From the NCBI GenBank assembly GCA_937920345.1, contig CALGVA010000053.1:62001-126000 (forward strand): a stretch of DNA of 64,000 nucleotides, given 5' to 3'. Shown here piece by piece: positions 42,057 through 49,907 of the stretch. The first letter of the stretch is position 1; each line of letters begins with the position of its first letter. The notes beneath the pieces are model-generated. The model ran no database searches. It was not told the origin of the DNA and was given only the letters and a program-made list of their open reading frames with translations. Source of the stretch: an uncultured Lachnospiraceae bacterium (lineage in GTDB: Bacteria > Bacillota > Clostridia > Lachnospirales > Lachnospiraceae). The translations under genes and the position numbers were made by a program.

Positions 42057-44117
42057 TTATGAATCCAGGGTAAAACTGTCCACGATCTCACGCAGGGAGT
42101 CTGCGTAAGTAATGGTCTGCTCTACCATGTTGTAGGTATCCGTCGCCAGAGAGACGATGCTTGCGTTGTTGTCTACCACGCTGACCACGCCGGAGGACGT
42201 CTCGGAGATGGAGCCGTTGATCCGGTTGATCGCTTCCGTGATCCGCACCATAGTATGGTTCATCTCATCGATGGATGTGTCGATCTGCGCCATGGTGCGG
42301 TTGACATATCCGGCATCATTGGAGTACTGTTCACTGACTTTCATGAAATTGCCGTAATCCGCCAGAACCGTGTGATCCAAGAAGTCCAGGGCGGCGTTGA
42401 GGCTGTCTGACATGCGCTCTACGGCAGCATTCACTTCCGTGACGATCTGGGTGATACCGCCTACCGTCTGGGAGGACTGCTCGGCCAGCTTGCCGATTTC
42501 ATCCGCTACCACCGCAAAACCGCGTCCCTGTTCGCCGGCTCTTGCGGCCTCGATGGAGGCATTCAGGGACAGCAGGGAAGTCTGGCTGGCAATCTCCATG
42601 ATATTCTTGGCCAGTTCGTTGATTTTAGAAACAGACTTGGAATCCTCTATGGCGATGGCGGAGGTTTCCTTTACGGTCTGGTACATATCTTTCGTTTTCT
42701 CAGTTGCCTGCAGAGTGTCTTGTTTGAGCTTCTCCGCCCGCTTCATGATTTCTTCTGACAGGCTTACACCTTCCCGTGCTTTGGCAGTGATATCGGCGGT
42801 GTTCTGTTCTACATCCCGAATCTCGCTGCTGATGGCTTCCGTGTTCTGGGCAGTCTGCTCCATACTGGCGGATACCTGCTGGGCGGTAGTGGAATTGCTG
42901 GTGGCGTTATCATTGACCGTGGTTGCGATCTGATGCAGCTCATCGGCGCTGTTGCTGATATATTCCGATGCCGATGAGATGTCGGTCATCATCTGACTGA
43001 AAGAATGCCTCATTTTCTGAACCGCGCGGCTCATTTCACCGGTTTCATCCTTGTGTTTGAGCAGAGGATGATAGGAATCATCCTGCGAGATATCCAGATC
43101 GGCGGTCTTGCGGATGACACTGGTTACGATCTTGATCGGGGTCGTAATGGTGCTTGCAAAAATAAAGCCCAGTACGGTAAAGACCGCAATGATGATGAGA
43201 CAGGTGGTGATACTGGTGGAAACGGCGCTCTGCCGCATTTCATCCAGCGGGTCCAGGATCACGTCCTGATCCATCAGCAGGCAGAAGATCCAGTTATTCA
43301 GATCCGATACGTTATAGGCCAGATACTGTCCGGTGCTTTCGTTGGTAACCAGACCGGCGGAAGGAACGCTGCCCGAGGCAATCTGTTCTACCAGCCCGGT
43401 GATGGTGGAATTGTCGGATTTCGTTCCCACCAGAGACTCGTCCGGATGATAGATGAAGACGCCGTTACTGTCTAACAGGCAGGCGTAGCTGGTGTCCGAG
43501 TCGAATATGCTGATGTCAGTGAGTTCGTTGGCGAAGAGAGATATTTTGATGTTTGTAAAAAGAACACCGGACAGTGTCTTGTCATCAAAATGGCTTGTCT
43601 GCGGTACACCGATGGAGATCATCGGTTCACCGGTCTCTTCATCAAAGAATATATTGCTCTGCGCGGGACGGTTGTTTTCCATAATGTATTTGACGAACCG
43701 CCTGTCGGCGTAGGAGGCTCCTTCGGTTGACTCGATCGAACTGGCCAGGAGCAGCAGGTCGTCTCCGCACACGAAATTGATGCTCTCATGAGCGGGATTG
43801 GCCGTCATATATTTCTTTAATGCCGCATGGACTTCATTGGAGTATTTGTTACCGTTCTGGGCGCTGAAGACGAAGAAATTCTCCGAGCTGTCCAGATATT
43901 TCATGGTGGCATTATACTTCTCGATGGATTCGTCGATACCGGAACCGTGCGCTTTGACAATTTCCAGAAGGGAATCGCTTATGTAGTCGGTCAGCGTATC
44001 GTGCGCCATGTCAGTCAGCGACTTGTAATTGACAAGTATGGCAATGATGACGGCAGCGGTGATGAACACAATCATGACAAGTGAGATTTTGGCTTTGATG
44101 GAAGATAACTTTTTCAT
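42057..44117 (-). CDS. Methyl-accepting chemotaxis protein with dCache domain
   Basis: 686 residues from the ATG at 44117 (GGAGG 8 bases upstream); an in-frame start 21 codons upstream lacks this spacing. Helix 1 lies near 8-27 (KISLVMIVFITAAVIIAIL), then a double-Cache extracytoplasmic domain (YADRRFVKYIMENN, SIGVPQTSHFDDK, FIYHPDESLVGTK), helix 2 near 300-320, HAMP, and a cytoplasmic coiled-coil signalling domain with the tip EIASQTSLLSLNASIEAARA. dCache domains usually bind amino acids or related small molecules. No flagellar or che genes are in the window, so the target pathway is outside it. Confidence 0.92.
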   Translation of the reverse strand: MKKLSSIKAKISLVMIVFITAAVIIAILVNYKSLTDMAHDTLTDYISDSLLEIVKAHGSGIDESIEKYNATMKYLDSSENFFVFSAQNGNKYSNEVHAALKKYMTANPAHESINFVCGDDLLLLASSIESTEGASYADRRFVKYIMENNRPAQSNIFFDEETGEPMISIGVPQTSHFDDKTLSGVLFTNIKISLFANELTDISIFDSDTSYACLLDSNGVFIYHPDESLVGTKSDNSTITGLVEQIASGSVPSAGLVTNESTGQYLAYNVSDLNNWIFCLLMDQDVILDPLDEMRQSAVSTSITTCLIIIAVFTVLGFIFASTITTPIKIVTSVIRKTADLDISQDDSYHPLLKHKDETGEMSRAVQKMRHSFSQMMTDISSASEYISNSADELHQIATTVNDNATSNSTTAQQVSASMEQTAQNTEAISSEIRDVEQNTADITAKAREGVSLSEEIMKRAEKLKQDTLQATEKTKDMYQTVKETSAIAIEDSKSVSKINELAKNIMEIASQTSLLSLNASIEAARAGEQGRGFAVVADEIGKLAEQSSQTVGGITQIVTEVNAAVERMSDSLNAALDFLDHTVLADYGNFMKVSEQYSNDAGYVNRTMAQIDTSIDEMNHTMVRITEAINRINGSISETSSGVVSVVDNNASIVSLATDTYNMVEQTITYADSLREIVDSFTLDS

Positions 44118-44484
44118 AAATGGAGCCTCCTGAAATAAATGGACAATCTTGTTACTTAATCGTTTTAGGTATTTTACCATATTAGATGCAAAAATAATAG
44201 ATTATTTTGCAATATAATAGCATGATTTTATAAAATCAACAAAAAGATAACGACTATTTTGTGTATATTTAACATACAAATATAGAATTGTACTAACTTA
44301 AACGTTTGAGAATACTTTGGACTATTTTTTTTTAGAAAACACTTGCCATTTGTCACAAAACAACGTAATCTAAATATAGGATTCTTTACGTCTGCTTGTA
44401 TGTAATATCGCATCAGTATGTCATCAGTCCGCAGTCCGCATGTATTCCGGCGGACGATAATCTGGAATAAAGGGAGAATACGTG
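44118..44484. other. AT-rich divergent intergenic region
   Basis: 367 bases between the divergent chemoreceptor and HPt genes. It is strongly AT-rich near 44170-44350 with an oligo-T run around 44324-44332 and no coding frame that I can support. Promoters for both genes should lie here, but I see no clear consensus pair or operator. Confidence 0.4.
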
Positions 44485-44832
44485 ATGAAAGAAAAATTAA
44501 TAACAGTCGGAGTAGAGTATGATGAAGTGCTCAAGCGCTTCATGGGCAAGGAAGACTTTTATCTGAGAATGCTGAAGAAATTTTTGGATGACCAGAATTA
44601 TAACGGATTGAAACAGGCAATAGATGATAAAAACTGGAAGGATGCTTTCGCGTATGCGCACACGGTGAAGGGTCTGTGCGGCAATCTCGGTCTGGGCGGA
44701 ATTCTGGATTACGCGGCTCCGCTGACAGAGGAGCTTCGGTCGGAGCCATATGACGAGGAGAGTATTATGCACCACATGAAACATGTGACGAAGGCATATA
44801 ATAAGACTGTGGAAGTGATACAGTCACTGTAG
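44485..44832 (+). CDS. Stand-alone HPt phosphotransfer protein
   Basis: 115 residues from the ATG at 44485 (AGGGAG 8 bases upstream). The four-helix HPt signature is AYAHTVKGLCGNLGL, with the phospho-accepting His near residue 59 and the following Lys and Gly. No other domain is present. It should relay phosphate between a hybrid kinase and a response regulator; the hybrid kinase at 32727 has a receiver but no HPt and is a candidate partner. It is divergent from the chemoreceptor gene and ends at a terminator. Confidence 0.88.
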   Translation: MKEKLITVGVEYDEVLKRFMGKEDFYLRMLKKFLDDQNYNGLKQAIDDKNWKDAFAYAHTVKGLCGNLGLGGILDYAAPLTEELRSEPYDEESIMHHMKHVTKAYNKTVEVIQSL

Positions 44833-44859
44833 TGTGGAATGTTAATGTTGTGATTGAAG

Positions 44860-44886
44860 GAGTCTGTCAGCGGCAGACTCTTTTAT
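44860..44886 (+). terminator. Rho-independent terminator after the HPt gene
   Basis: GAGTCTG (44860-44866) and CAGACTC (44874-44880) form a perfect 7-bp stem with a 7-base loop, followed by TTTTAT. Confidence 0.8.
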
Positions 44887-44889
44887 AAT

Positions 44890-44997
44890 TTCATAGGAAA
44901 TATTTCCTATAAAGATCAGGCTGCCAAAGGTGCATTTGAGCAAATGTACGGACATATTGCCCATGCAGGATTTATTAAGCACCTTCTGGCAATCTGA
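44890..44997 (+). pseudogene. Possible short gene remnant
   Basis: A frame without a start codon reads ISYKDQAAKGAFEQMYGHIA and ends at TGA 44995-44997. It looks protein-like in composition but I cannot assign a family, and 35 codons can be open by chance. The rest of the 250-base gap holds the terminator and, near 45017-45050, CTTCG and CGAAG arms resembling the dispersed palindrome. Confidence 0.25.
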
Positions 44998-45082
44998 TCC
45001 TATAAAAGAAAAGCCCTTCGGGTAGTATGCGAAGCGTGCTTTAGGTCTACGACTATACTATATTATTTACAGGAGTAAGAGA

Positions 45083-45838
45083 ATGGGGAAGAAGGGCATG
45101 AGTATTGCGTGCATTGTTGCGGCGGTGTTTTGTCTGGCATATTGTGTGGTGATCTTTCGGATCAGATCGGGAAGCAGGTTTTACCTGATCTGGGCGTTTG
45201 GCGGGGTATGCCTGCTGGGGATCGCTCTTGTGCTGCATTTCGGTATCTGGGACAGGATACCGTTTATGCTGCGGCGGATATTCGGGATAACGGTGCTTGC
45301 GGGCATCGTACTTTTTGTGATCGTTGAAGGGTGTATTATCAGCAGATTTCACGATAAGGGCAAAGAAAATCTGGATTATATTATTGTGCTGGGGGCACAG
45401 ATGAAACCGGCAGGACCGAGCGCCGTGCTTCAGTTCCGGTTGGATGCGGCTTATGACTATCTGCTGGAAAATGAGGCTACGATCTGTGTCGTGTCGGGCG
45501 GACAGGGAAGCAATGAGCCCTGCACTGAGGCGGAGGGGATGTATCGTTATCTCACGGACAAGGGAATCGCGCCTGAGCGCATTATACGGGAGGACCGCTC
45601 CACGGATACTTCGGAAAACATCGCGTACAGCAGGGAACTGATCGGCCGAACGGACGTCAGCGTGGGAATCGTCACGAACAATTTTCATGTGTTCCGGGGC
45701 GTTCATCTGGCGAAGGCAGCGGGATTTAAGGATGTATGCGGGATATCGGCACGCTCGAATGTGTATTTTCAGCTGAATAATATGGTACGGGAATTCTTCG
45801 GGATCATGAAGGATCTGGTGTGCGGAAACCTGCGCTAG
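45083..45838 (+). CDS. YdcF-family (DUF218) membrane protein
   Basis: 251 residues. Three helices occupy residues 1-90 (SIACIVAAVFCLAYCVVIF, FYLIWAFGGVCLLGIALVL, ITVLAGIVLFVIVEG). The DUF218 domain follows: LDYIIVLGAQM, LQFRLDAAYDYLLEN, VVSGGQGSNEP, EAEGMYRYL, RIIREDRSTDTSENI and VGIVTNNFHVFRG, all characteristic. YdcF/SanA/ElyC proteins are linked to envelope integrity and may bind SAM or polyprenyl intermediates; the exact reaction is unknown. A perfect hairpin lies just after the stop codon. No close functional neighbour is evident. Confidence 0.88.
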   Translation: MGKKGMSIACIVAAVFCLAYCVVIFRIRSGSRFYLIWAFGGVCLLGIALVLHFGIWDRIPFMLRRIFGITVLAGIVLFVIVEGCIISRFHDKGKENLDYIIVLGAQMKPAGPSAVLQFRLDAAYDYLLENEATICVVSGGQGSNEPCTEAEGMYRYLTDKGIAPERIIREDRSTDTSENIAYSRELIGRTDVSVGIVTNNFHVFRGVHLAKAAGFKDVCGISARSNVYFQLNNMVREFFGIMKDLVCGNLR

Positions 45839-45842
45839 CAGA

Positions 45843-45871
45843 CTGCCATGCAAATTATGAATGCATGGCAG
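45843..45871. terminator. Hairpin after the YdcF gene
   Basis: CTGCCATGCA (45843-45852) and TGCATGGCAG (45862-45871) form a perfect 10-bp stem with a 9-base loop, right after the stop codon. No T-run follows, so termination is not certain. Confidence 0.5.
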
Positions 45872-46010
45872 AACAGAAACAGTCAGCTGTAAAATGTAAG
45901 GGCACATTTTGGCATGCTGAATGACGATACAGCGGGAGAATCCGCACTTGGATTTCGACGGGCGGTGTGGTATTATGTAAGAGGGTACGCAGAGGAAGAA
46001 GACAGATACG

Positions 46011-47099
46011 GTGAAGATGAAGAAGAGATACGGGGACGGAAAACGCATAAGAATAGCGGCGGTACGGTTTTACATAGCGGCAGGCGTGCTTGCGTGCACG
46101 CTGCTTAGCGCATGCGGCGCAAAGGAACCGGTCAGCTATACGAAACAGGGGATGGCTGCGGTGGAGGCGCTGGAATACAGCGAAGCGCTTAATCACTTTA
46201 AGTACGGGCAGGAGCAGGGCGAGGATGAGAGACTTCTGTACCGCGGTATGGGACTGGCGTATATGGGTCTGACGCAGTACGGGGATGCCGTTACTTATCT
46301 GGAGGCGGCGCTTCGTGCGGGCAGAGGCATTGTGGGAGATCTGGATTTCGACATTAACTACTATCTCGCCACGGCTTACTATAAGAACGGACAGGCGCAG
46401 GAGGCGCTCGATGCTTACAGCGCGATTCTGGCGCTGCGTCCCAAGGAGAAGGATGCTTACTATCTGCGGGGATGCGTCAAGCTGTCGCAGGATGATTTTG
46501 AAGGTGCGCAGGCGGATTTTAACGAAGCGGTTGCGCTGGACAGCAAGAACTATGACCAGATGATCCGCATATACATGGCGCTGGAGGAGTACGGGTATAA
46601 AGACGCCGGGCTGACTTATCTGCAGAATGCGCTGTCGGAGAATGAGAAGTCGATTTCCGACTATGATATGGGACGCATCTGTTACTATATGGGTGATTAC
46701 GAAAACGCGCGTGTCCGGCTGACGAATTTAAAGACGGAGACGGATTACGGCGCGGCGCTTTATCTGGGCAGAACCTATGAAGCGCTGGGGGATTATAATT
46801 ATGCTTCCAGCATCTATGCCGGCTATACGGAAAACGACCAGAGCAAGGCGGAGATCTACAATCAGCTCGGGCTGTGCAGGATGAAGATGGGTGAGTACGA
46901 GACGGCGCTTGAGGCTTTTCAGGCAGCGATGAATATTGAAGATAACGGTATGATGCAGACGCTTAAGTTTAACGAGATTGTGACGTATGAATATATGCGG
47001 GATTATAAAACGGCGGCGGCATTGATGAGCAGCTATCTGCGGTCGTATCCTGACGATGCGGCGGCCAAGCGGGAATATGAGTTTCTGCAGACGAGATAA
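46011..47099 (+). CDS. TPR-repeat lipoprotein
   Basis: 362 residues from a GTG at 46011 (or the ATG at 46017; AGAGGAAG lies 12-18 bases upstream). A signal peptide (IRIAAVRFYIAAGVLACTLL) ends in the lipobox LLSAC, so the mature protein would be lipid-anchored outside the membrane. The rest is tetratricopeptide repeats: MGLAYMGLTQYGDAVTYLEA, ATAYYKNGQAQEALDAYSAI, GCVKLSQDDFEGAQADFNEA, then QLGLCRMKMGEYETALEAFQ. About eight repeats form a solenoid for protein binding, perhaps in envelope assembly. It has its own short 3' spacer before the Nudix gene. Confidence 0.88.
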   Translation: MKMKKRYGDGKRIRIAAVRFYIAAGVLACTLLSACGAKEPVSYTKQGMAAVEALEYSEALNHFKYGQEQGEDERLLYRGMGLAYMGLTQYGDAVTYLEAALRAGRGIVGDLDFDINYYLATAYYKNGQAQEALDAYSAILALRPKEKDAYYLRGCVKLSQDDFEGAQADFNEAVALDSKNYDQMIRIYMALEEYGYKDAGLTYLQNALSENEKSISDYDMGRICYYMGDYENARVRLTNLKTETDYGAALYLGRTYEALGDYNYASSIYAGYTENDQSKAEIYNQLGLCRMKMGEYETALEAFQAAMNIEDNGMMQTLKFNEIVTYEYMRDYKTAAALMSSYLRSYPDDAAAKREYEFLQTR

Positions 47100-47169
47100 G
47101 AAGATTGACAAGGCATAAGGGCAATGGTACTATTTGAAATAGAATACAGTGGAGAGGTATGGTGACTGC

Positions 47170-47580
47170 ATGGAGAATCGGAATACTTTTTTACGTGTCA
47201 AAGGAATTATCAAGAAGGACGACAAGTATCTGTTGATCAAGAGATGGGTGGACGACCGGATCCCCGATCCGTTTGTCTGGGAGTTTATCGATGCGGAGGT
47301 GCCGCACGGTGAAGCGCCGGACGATACGGTTCGCCGTGCGATCAGAGAACTCCTGTCAGTGGAAGGAACGATTGACAAGATCGAGTATACATGGTCGAGT
47401 ATGCTGGGGGATACCCACTGTGTAGGGATAGCGTATCTGTGCTCTGTCAAGGAAGCGGATGAGGCAAATATTATTCTCTCCGAGGAGTACGGCGAATGGA
47501 GATGGGTGACCAGGGAGCAGTTTCCGCTCTACATTGAGAACCAGTATGTACTGCAGGATCTGGAAGGAAAAACTTTATGA
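47170..47580 (+). CDS. Nudix-fold protein with degenerate Nudix box
   Basis: 136 residues from the ATG at 47170 (GGAGAGG 12 bases upstream). The fold is recognisable (RVKGIIKKDDKYLLIKRW, VWEFIDAEVPHGE, VRRAIRELLSVEG, GEWRWVTREQFPLY). In the Nudix box Gx5Ex7REUxEExGU the RE pair is kept (residues 59-60), but the following EE pair is S-V and the spacing before RE is three residues too long. The metal-binding glutamates are therefore reduced, suggesting altered or lost hydrolase activity. Its last codons overlap the start of pyrF by four bases (ATGA), implying coupled expression with pyrimidine synthesis. Confidence 0.8.
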   Translation: MENRNTFLRVKGIIKKDDKYLLIKRWVDDRIPDPFVWEFIDAEVPHGEAPDDTVRRAIRELLSVEGTIDKIEYTWSSMLGDTHCVGIAYLCSVKEADEANIILSEEYGEWRWVTREQFPLYIENQYVLQDLEGKTL

Positions 47581-48551
47581 TCAATAAATTAGTAGATAAA
47601 ATTAAACAGACACAAGCGCCGATCGTGGTAGGGCTGGACCCTACCATGAAATTTGTACCGGAGCATATTCAGAAGAAAGCGTTCGCAGAGTACGGGGAGA
47701 CGCTGAAGGGTGCGGCCGAGGCAATATGGCAGTATAATAAAGCGATTATAGATAATATATACGATCTGATTCCGGCGGTAAAACCGCAGATTGCCATGTA
47801 CGAGCAGTTCGGGGTCGAAGGTGTGATCGCTTTTCAGAAGACGGTAGATTACTGTAAGCAGAAGGATCTGGTGGTAATCGCCGATATCAAGCGCGGGGAC
47901 ATCGGCTCTACTTCAGAAGCTTATGCGGTAGGACATCTCGGGCAGGTCAAGGTAGGCAGTACGATGTGCAGAGGGTTTGACGAGGATTTTGCAACCGTGA
48001 ATCCTTACCTGGGCTCTGACGGGGTGCAGCCATTTGTGAAGGTATGTCAGGAAGAAAAGAAGGGCATCTTCGTGCTGGTCAAGACTTCCAATCCCAGCAG
48101 CGGAGAGCTGCAGGACAGAGTGGTAGGAACAGAAGAGACGAAAGACAGTGCACAAGCCGGAAGCAGAGGCGCGGGCAGGCCGATCTATGAACTGGTAGGA
48201 GAGCAGGTTGCCGCATGGGCGGCACAGTGCATGGGTGAGTCTTACAGCTATATCGGCGCCGTGGTGGGGGCAACCTATCCGGAGCAGGGCAGGATACTGC
48301 GGGATATTATGCCGAAATCTTATATTCTTGTGCCAGGTTACGGTGCACAGGGCGGCAGAGGCGCGGATCTGGTGCATTTCTTTGACAGAGATGGTCTGGG
48401 CGCGATCGTAAATTCTTCCAGAGGCATTATCGCGGCATACCAGCAGGAACAGTATGCGCAGTACGGTCCGGAGAACTTTGCAGACGCCTCCAGGGCGGCT
48501 GTGCTTGCCATGAAAGAAGATATCGCGCAGGCGCTGGCAGGAAGAGCGTAG
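47577..48551 (+). CDS. pyrF: Orotidine 5'-phosphate decarboxylase
   Basis: 324 residues of the long (type 2) form. The catalytic DxKxxD set is in VIADIKRGDIGSTSEAYA; PIVVGLDPT near residue 15 binds the substrate end, and the C-terminal part has ILVPGYGAQGG and IVNSSRGI, the phosphate-binding loops. It decarboxylates OMP to UMP, the last step of de novo pyrimidine synthesis. It overlaps the Nudix gene by four bases and is followed after 58 bases by pyrE, the preceding step of the pathway. Confidence 0.96.
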   Translation: MINKLVDKIKQTQAPIVVGLDPTMKFVPEHIQKKAFAEYGETLKGAAEAIWQYNKAIIDNIYDLIPAVKPQIAMYEQFGVEGVIAFQKTVDYCKQKDLVVIADIKRGDIGSTSEAYAVGHLGQVKVGSTMCRGFDEDFATVNPYLGSDGVQPFVKVCQEEKKGIFVLVKTSNPSSGELQDRVVGTEETKDSAQAGSRGAGRPIYELVGEQVAAWAAQCMGESYSYIGAVVGATYPEQGRILRDIMPKSYILVPGYGAQGGRGADLVHFFDRDGLGAIVNSSRGIIAAYQQEQYAQYGPENFADASRAAVLAMKEDIAQALAGRA

Positions 48552-48609
48552 AGACAGAGCGCTGTCATATAGAAAGACACACAAGAGTGCGCTTGGAAAC
48601 GGAGGTCAA

Positions 48610-49293
48610 ATGGAACAGTATAAGCAGGAATTTATAGGATTCATGGTAGACAGCCAGGTGCTGAAATTCGGAGAATTTACCTTGAAAAGCGGCAGAAAGT
48701 CTCCTTTTTTCATGAATGCGGGGGCTTATGTAACAGGTACACAGCTTCGCAGACTGGGTGAATACTATGCAAAGGCGATACATGATCTGTACGGGCTGGA
48801 CTTCGATGTCCTGTTCGGACCGGCATACAAGGGGATTCCGCTCAGTGTGGCGACTACTATGGCTATCAGTGAACTGTACGGTAAGGAGATTCGTTACTGT
48901 TCCAACCGCAAGGAAGTGAAAGACCACGGGGATACCGGCATACTGCTCGGCAGTAAGCTGCAGGACGGCGACCGGGTAGTGATCATAGAAGACGTGACGA
49001 CCTCCGGTAAATCTATTGAAGAAACCTTCCCGATTCTGACGAGTCAGGCGAAGGTGGAGATTAAAGGTCTCATGGTTTCATTAAACCGCATGGAACGCGG
49101 ATTGGACAGTGAGAAGAGCGCTCTGGCGGAGATCCAGGAGAAGTACGGGTTTGCGGCGAATGCGATCGTGACGATGGAAGAGGTGGTGGAGTTCCTCTAC
49201 AACAAACCGTATAAAGGAAATATTTATATAGACGATACATTAAAAGATGCGATCGACGCATACTATGAACAGTATGGCGCAAGAGTAGTATAA
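48610..49293 (+). CDS. pyrE: Orotate phosphoribosyltransferase
   Basis: 227 residues; GGAGG lies just upstream of the ATG. The start FGEFTLKSGRKSPFFMNAGA and the PRPP-binding loop VVIIEDVTTSGKSIEETF near residue 118 identify it. It joins orotate and PRPP to give OMP, used directly by pyrF upstream. Residues around YKGIPLSVATTMAIS and RKEVKDHGDTG form the remainder of the active site. Other pyrimidine genes are not in the window. Confidence 0.96.
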   Translation: MEQYKQEFIGFMVDSQVLKFGEFTLKSGRKSPFFMNAGAYVTGTQLRRLGEYYAKAIHDLYGLDFDVLFGPAYKGIPLSVATTMAISELYGKEIRYCSNRKEVKDHGDTGILLGSKLQDGDRVVIIEDVTTSGKSIEETFPILTSQAKVEIKGLMVSLNRMERGLDSEKSALAEIQEKYGFAANAIVTMEEVVEFLYNKPYKGNIYIDDTLKDAIDAYYEQYGARVV

Positions 49294-49314
49294 TGCTTCG
49301 GAATGGAGGGAAAT

Positions 49315-49467
49315 ATGGAAGAAAGAACCTATAAGACAATGGGCGGTTCCGGCGCGCTCAACATTGCAGTCGGTGTAGTTGCACTGGTGGTCGGCGTGGC
49401 GAGCGGCGTGCTTTTGATCATCAGCGGCGCCAAACTACTGGCAGGAAGAAGCAAGATATTATTCTGA
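49315..49467 (+). CDS. 50-residue single-span membrane protein
   Basis: A 50-codon gene with an SD (GGAGGG, 49306-49311) and ATG at 49315. The product begins MEERTYKTMGGSGALNIAVG and continues in one glycine/valine-rich membrane helix, ending GAKLLAGRSKILF with basic residues. The topology is probably N-terminus out. It follows pyrE by 21 bases and precedes a second small membrane protein gene. A hairpin follows at 49502-49519. I know of no assigned function. Confidence 0.7.
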   Translation: MEERTYKTMGGSGALNIAVGVVALVVGVASGVLLIISGAKLLAGRSKILF

Positions 49468-49501
49468 AGAGAAGAATCAAGGATGAATGGGTGTTTTCGG
49501 G

Positions 49502-49528
49502 ATGGGCGAAGATGCCCATTTCCGTCTT
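49502..49528 (+). terminator. Probable terminator of the small membrane protein gene
   Basis: ATGGGC (49502-49507) and GCCCAT (49514-49519) pair around GAAGAT and are followed by TTCCGTCTTT. The stem is short but GC-rich. Confidence 0.5.
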
Positions 49529-49538
49529 TAAATTAAGA

Positions 49539-49557
49539 AATTTCGCGAAGCGAAATT
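49539..49557. repeat. Dispersed palindrome copy before a small membrane protein gene
   Basis: AATTTCGC-GAA-GCGAAATT is a perfect 8-bp stem with a three-base loop. It shares the CGCGAAGCG core with the copies at 11041 and 18322. The SD of the next gene (GAGGG) begins within about 6 bases of its right arm. Confidence 0.6.
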
Positions 49558-49568
49558 GTGAGGGTACT

Positions 49569-49892
49569 ATGTCGAAGAAGAACAGTTATATGTTTACGAA
49601 CAAACAGCATACACAGAAGGGAATCATGTCCACGATTCTGGGTGTGATCTCGCTTGCCACGCTGGCTTATGCCATTATTATGAGTTATCTCAAGGCGGGT
49701 AATATTCCCAGACAGTACGGAGCAGCGGCGCTTCTGGTCATGATCTTCGCTTTTGCGGGGATTACTCTGGGTGTGATCTCGAAGACTGAGCGGGATAAGT
49801 TCTATCTCTTTACCTATATCGGGATTACGCTCAATGTGCTGGTGCTTATCGTCATCAGCGTGATTCTGTATGCCGGCGCTTATCTGGAATAG
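49569..49892 (+). CDS. Small three-helix membrane protein
   Basis: 107 residues from the ATG at 49569 (GAGGG 5 bases upstream). The N-terminal 20 residues are polar (MSKKNSYMFTNKQHTQKG). Three hydrophobic segments follow: STILGVISLATLAYAIIMSY, AALLVMIFAFAGITLGVIS and FTYIGITLNVLVLIVISVIL. This layout matches DUF6142-type proteins common in Lachnospiraceae, whose function is unknown. It is followed after 15 bases by the M29 peptidase gene. Confidence 0.72.
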   Translation: MSKKNSYMFTNKQHTQKGIMSTILGVISLATLAYAIIMSYLKAGNIPRQYGAAALLVMIFAFAGITLGVISKTERDKFYLFTYIGITLNVLVLIVISVILYAGAYLE

Positions 49893-49907
49893 AAACGAGG
49901 AGGTAGT

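Noticed and set aside
45053..46048. Antisense open frame of 331 codons across the YdcF gene
   Set aside because: Rich in His, Arg and Pro with no domain pattern; the sense strand has a complete DUF218 domain.
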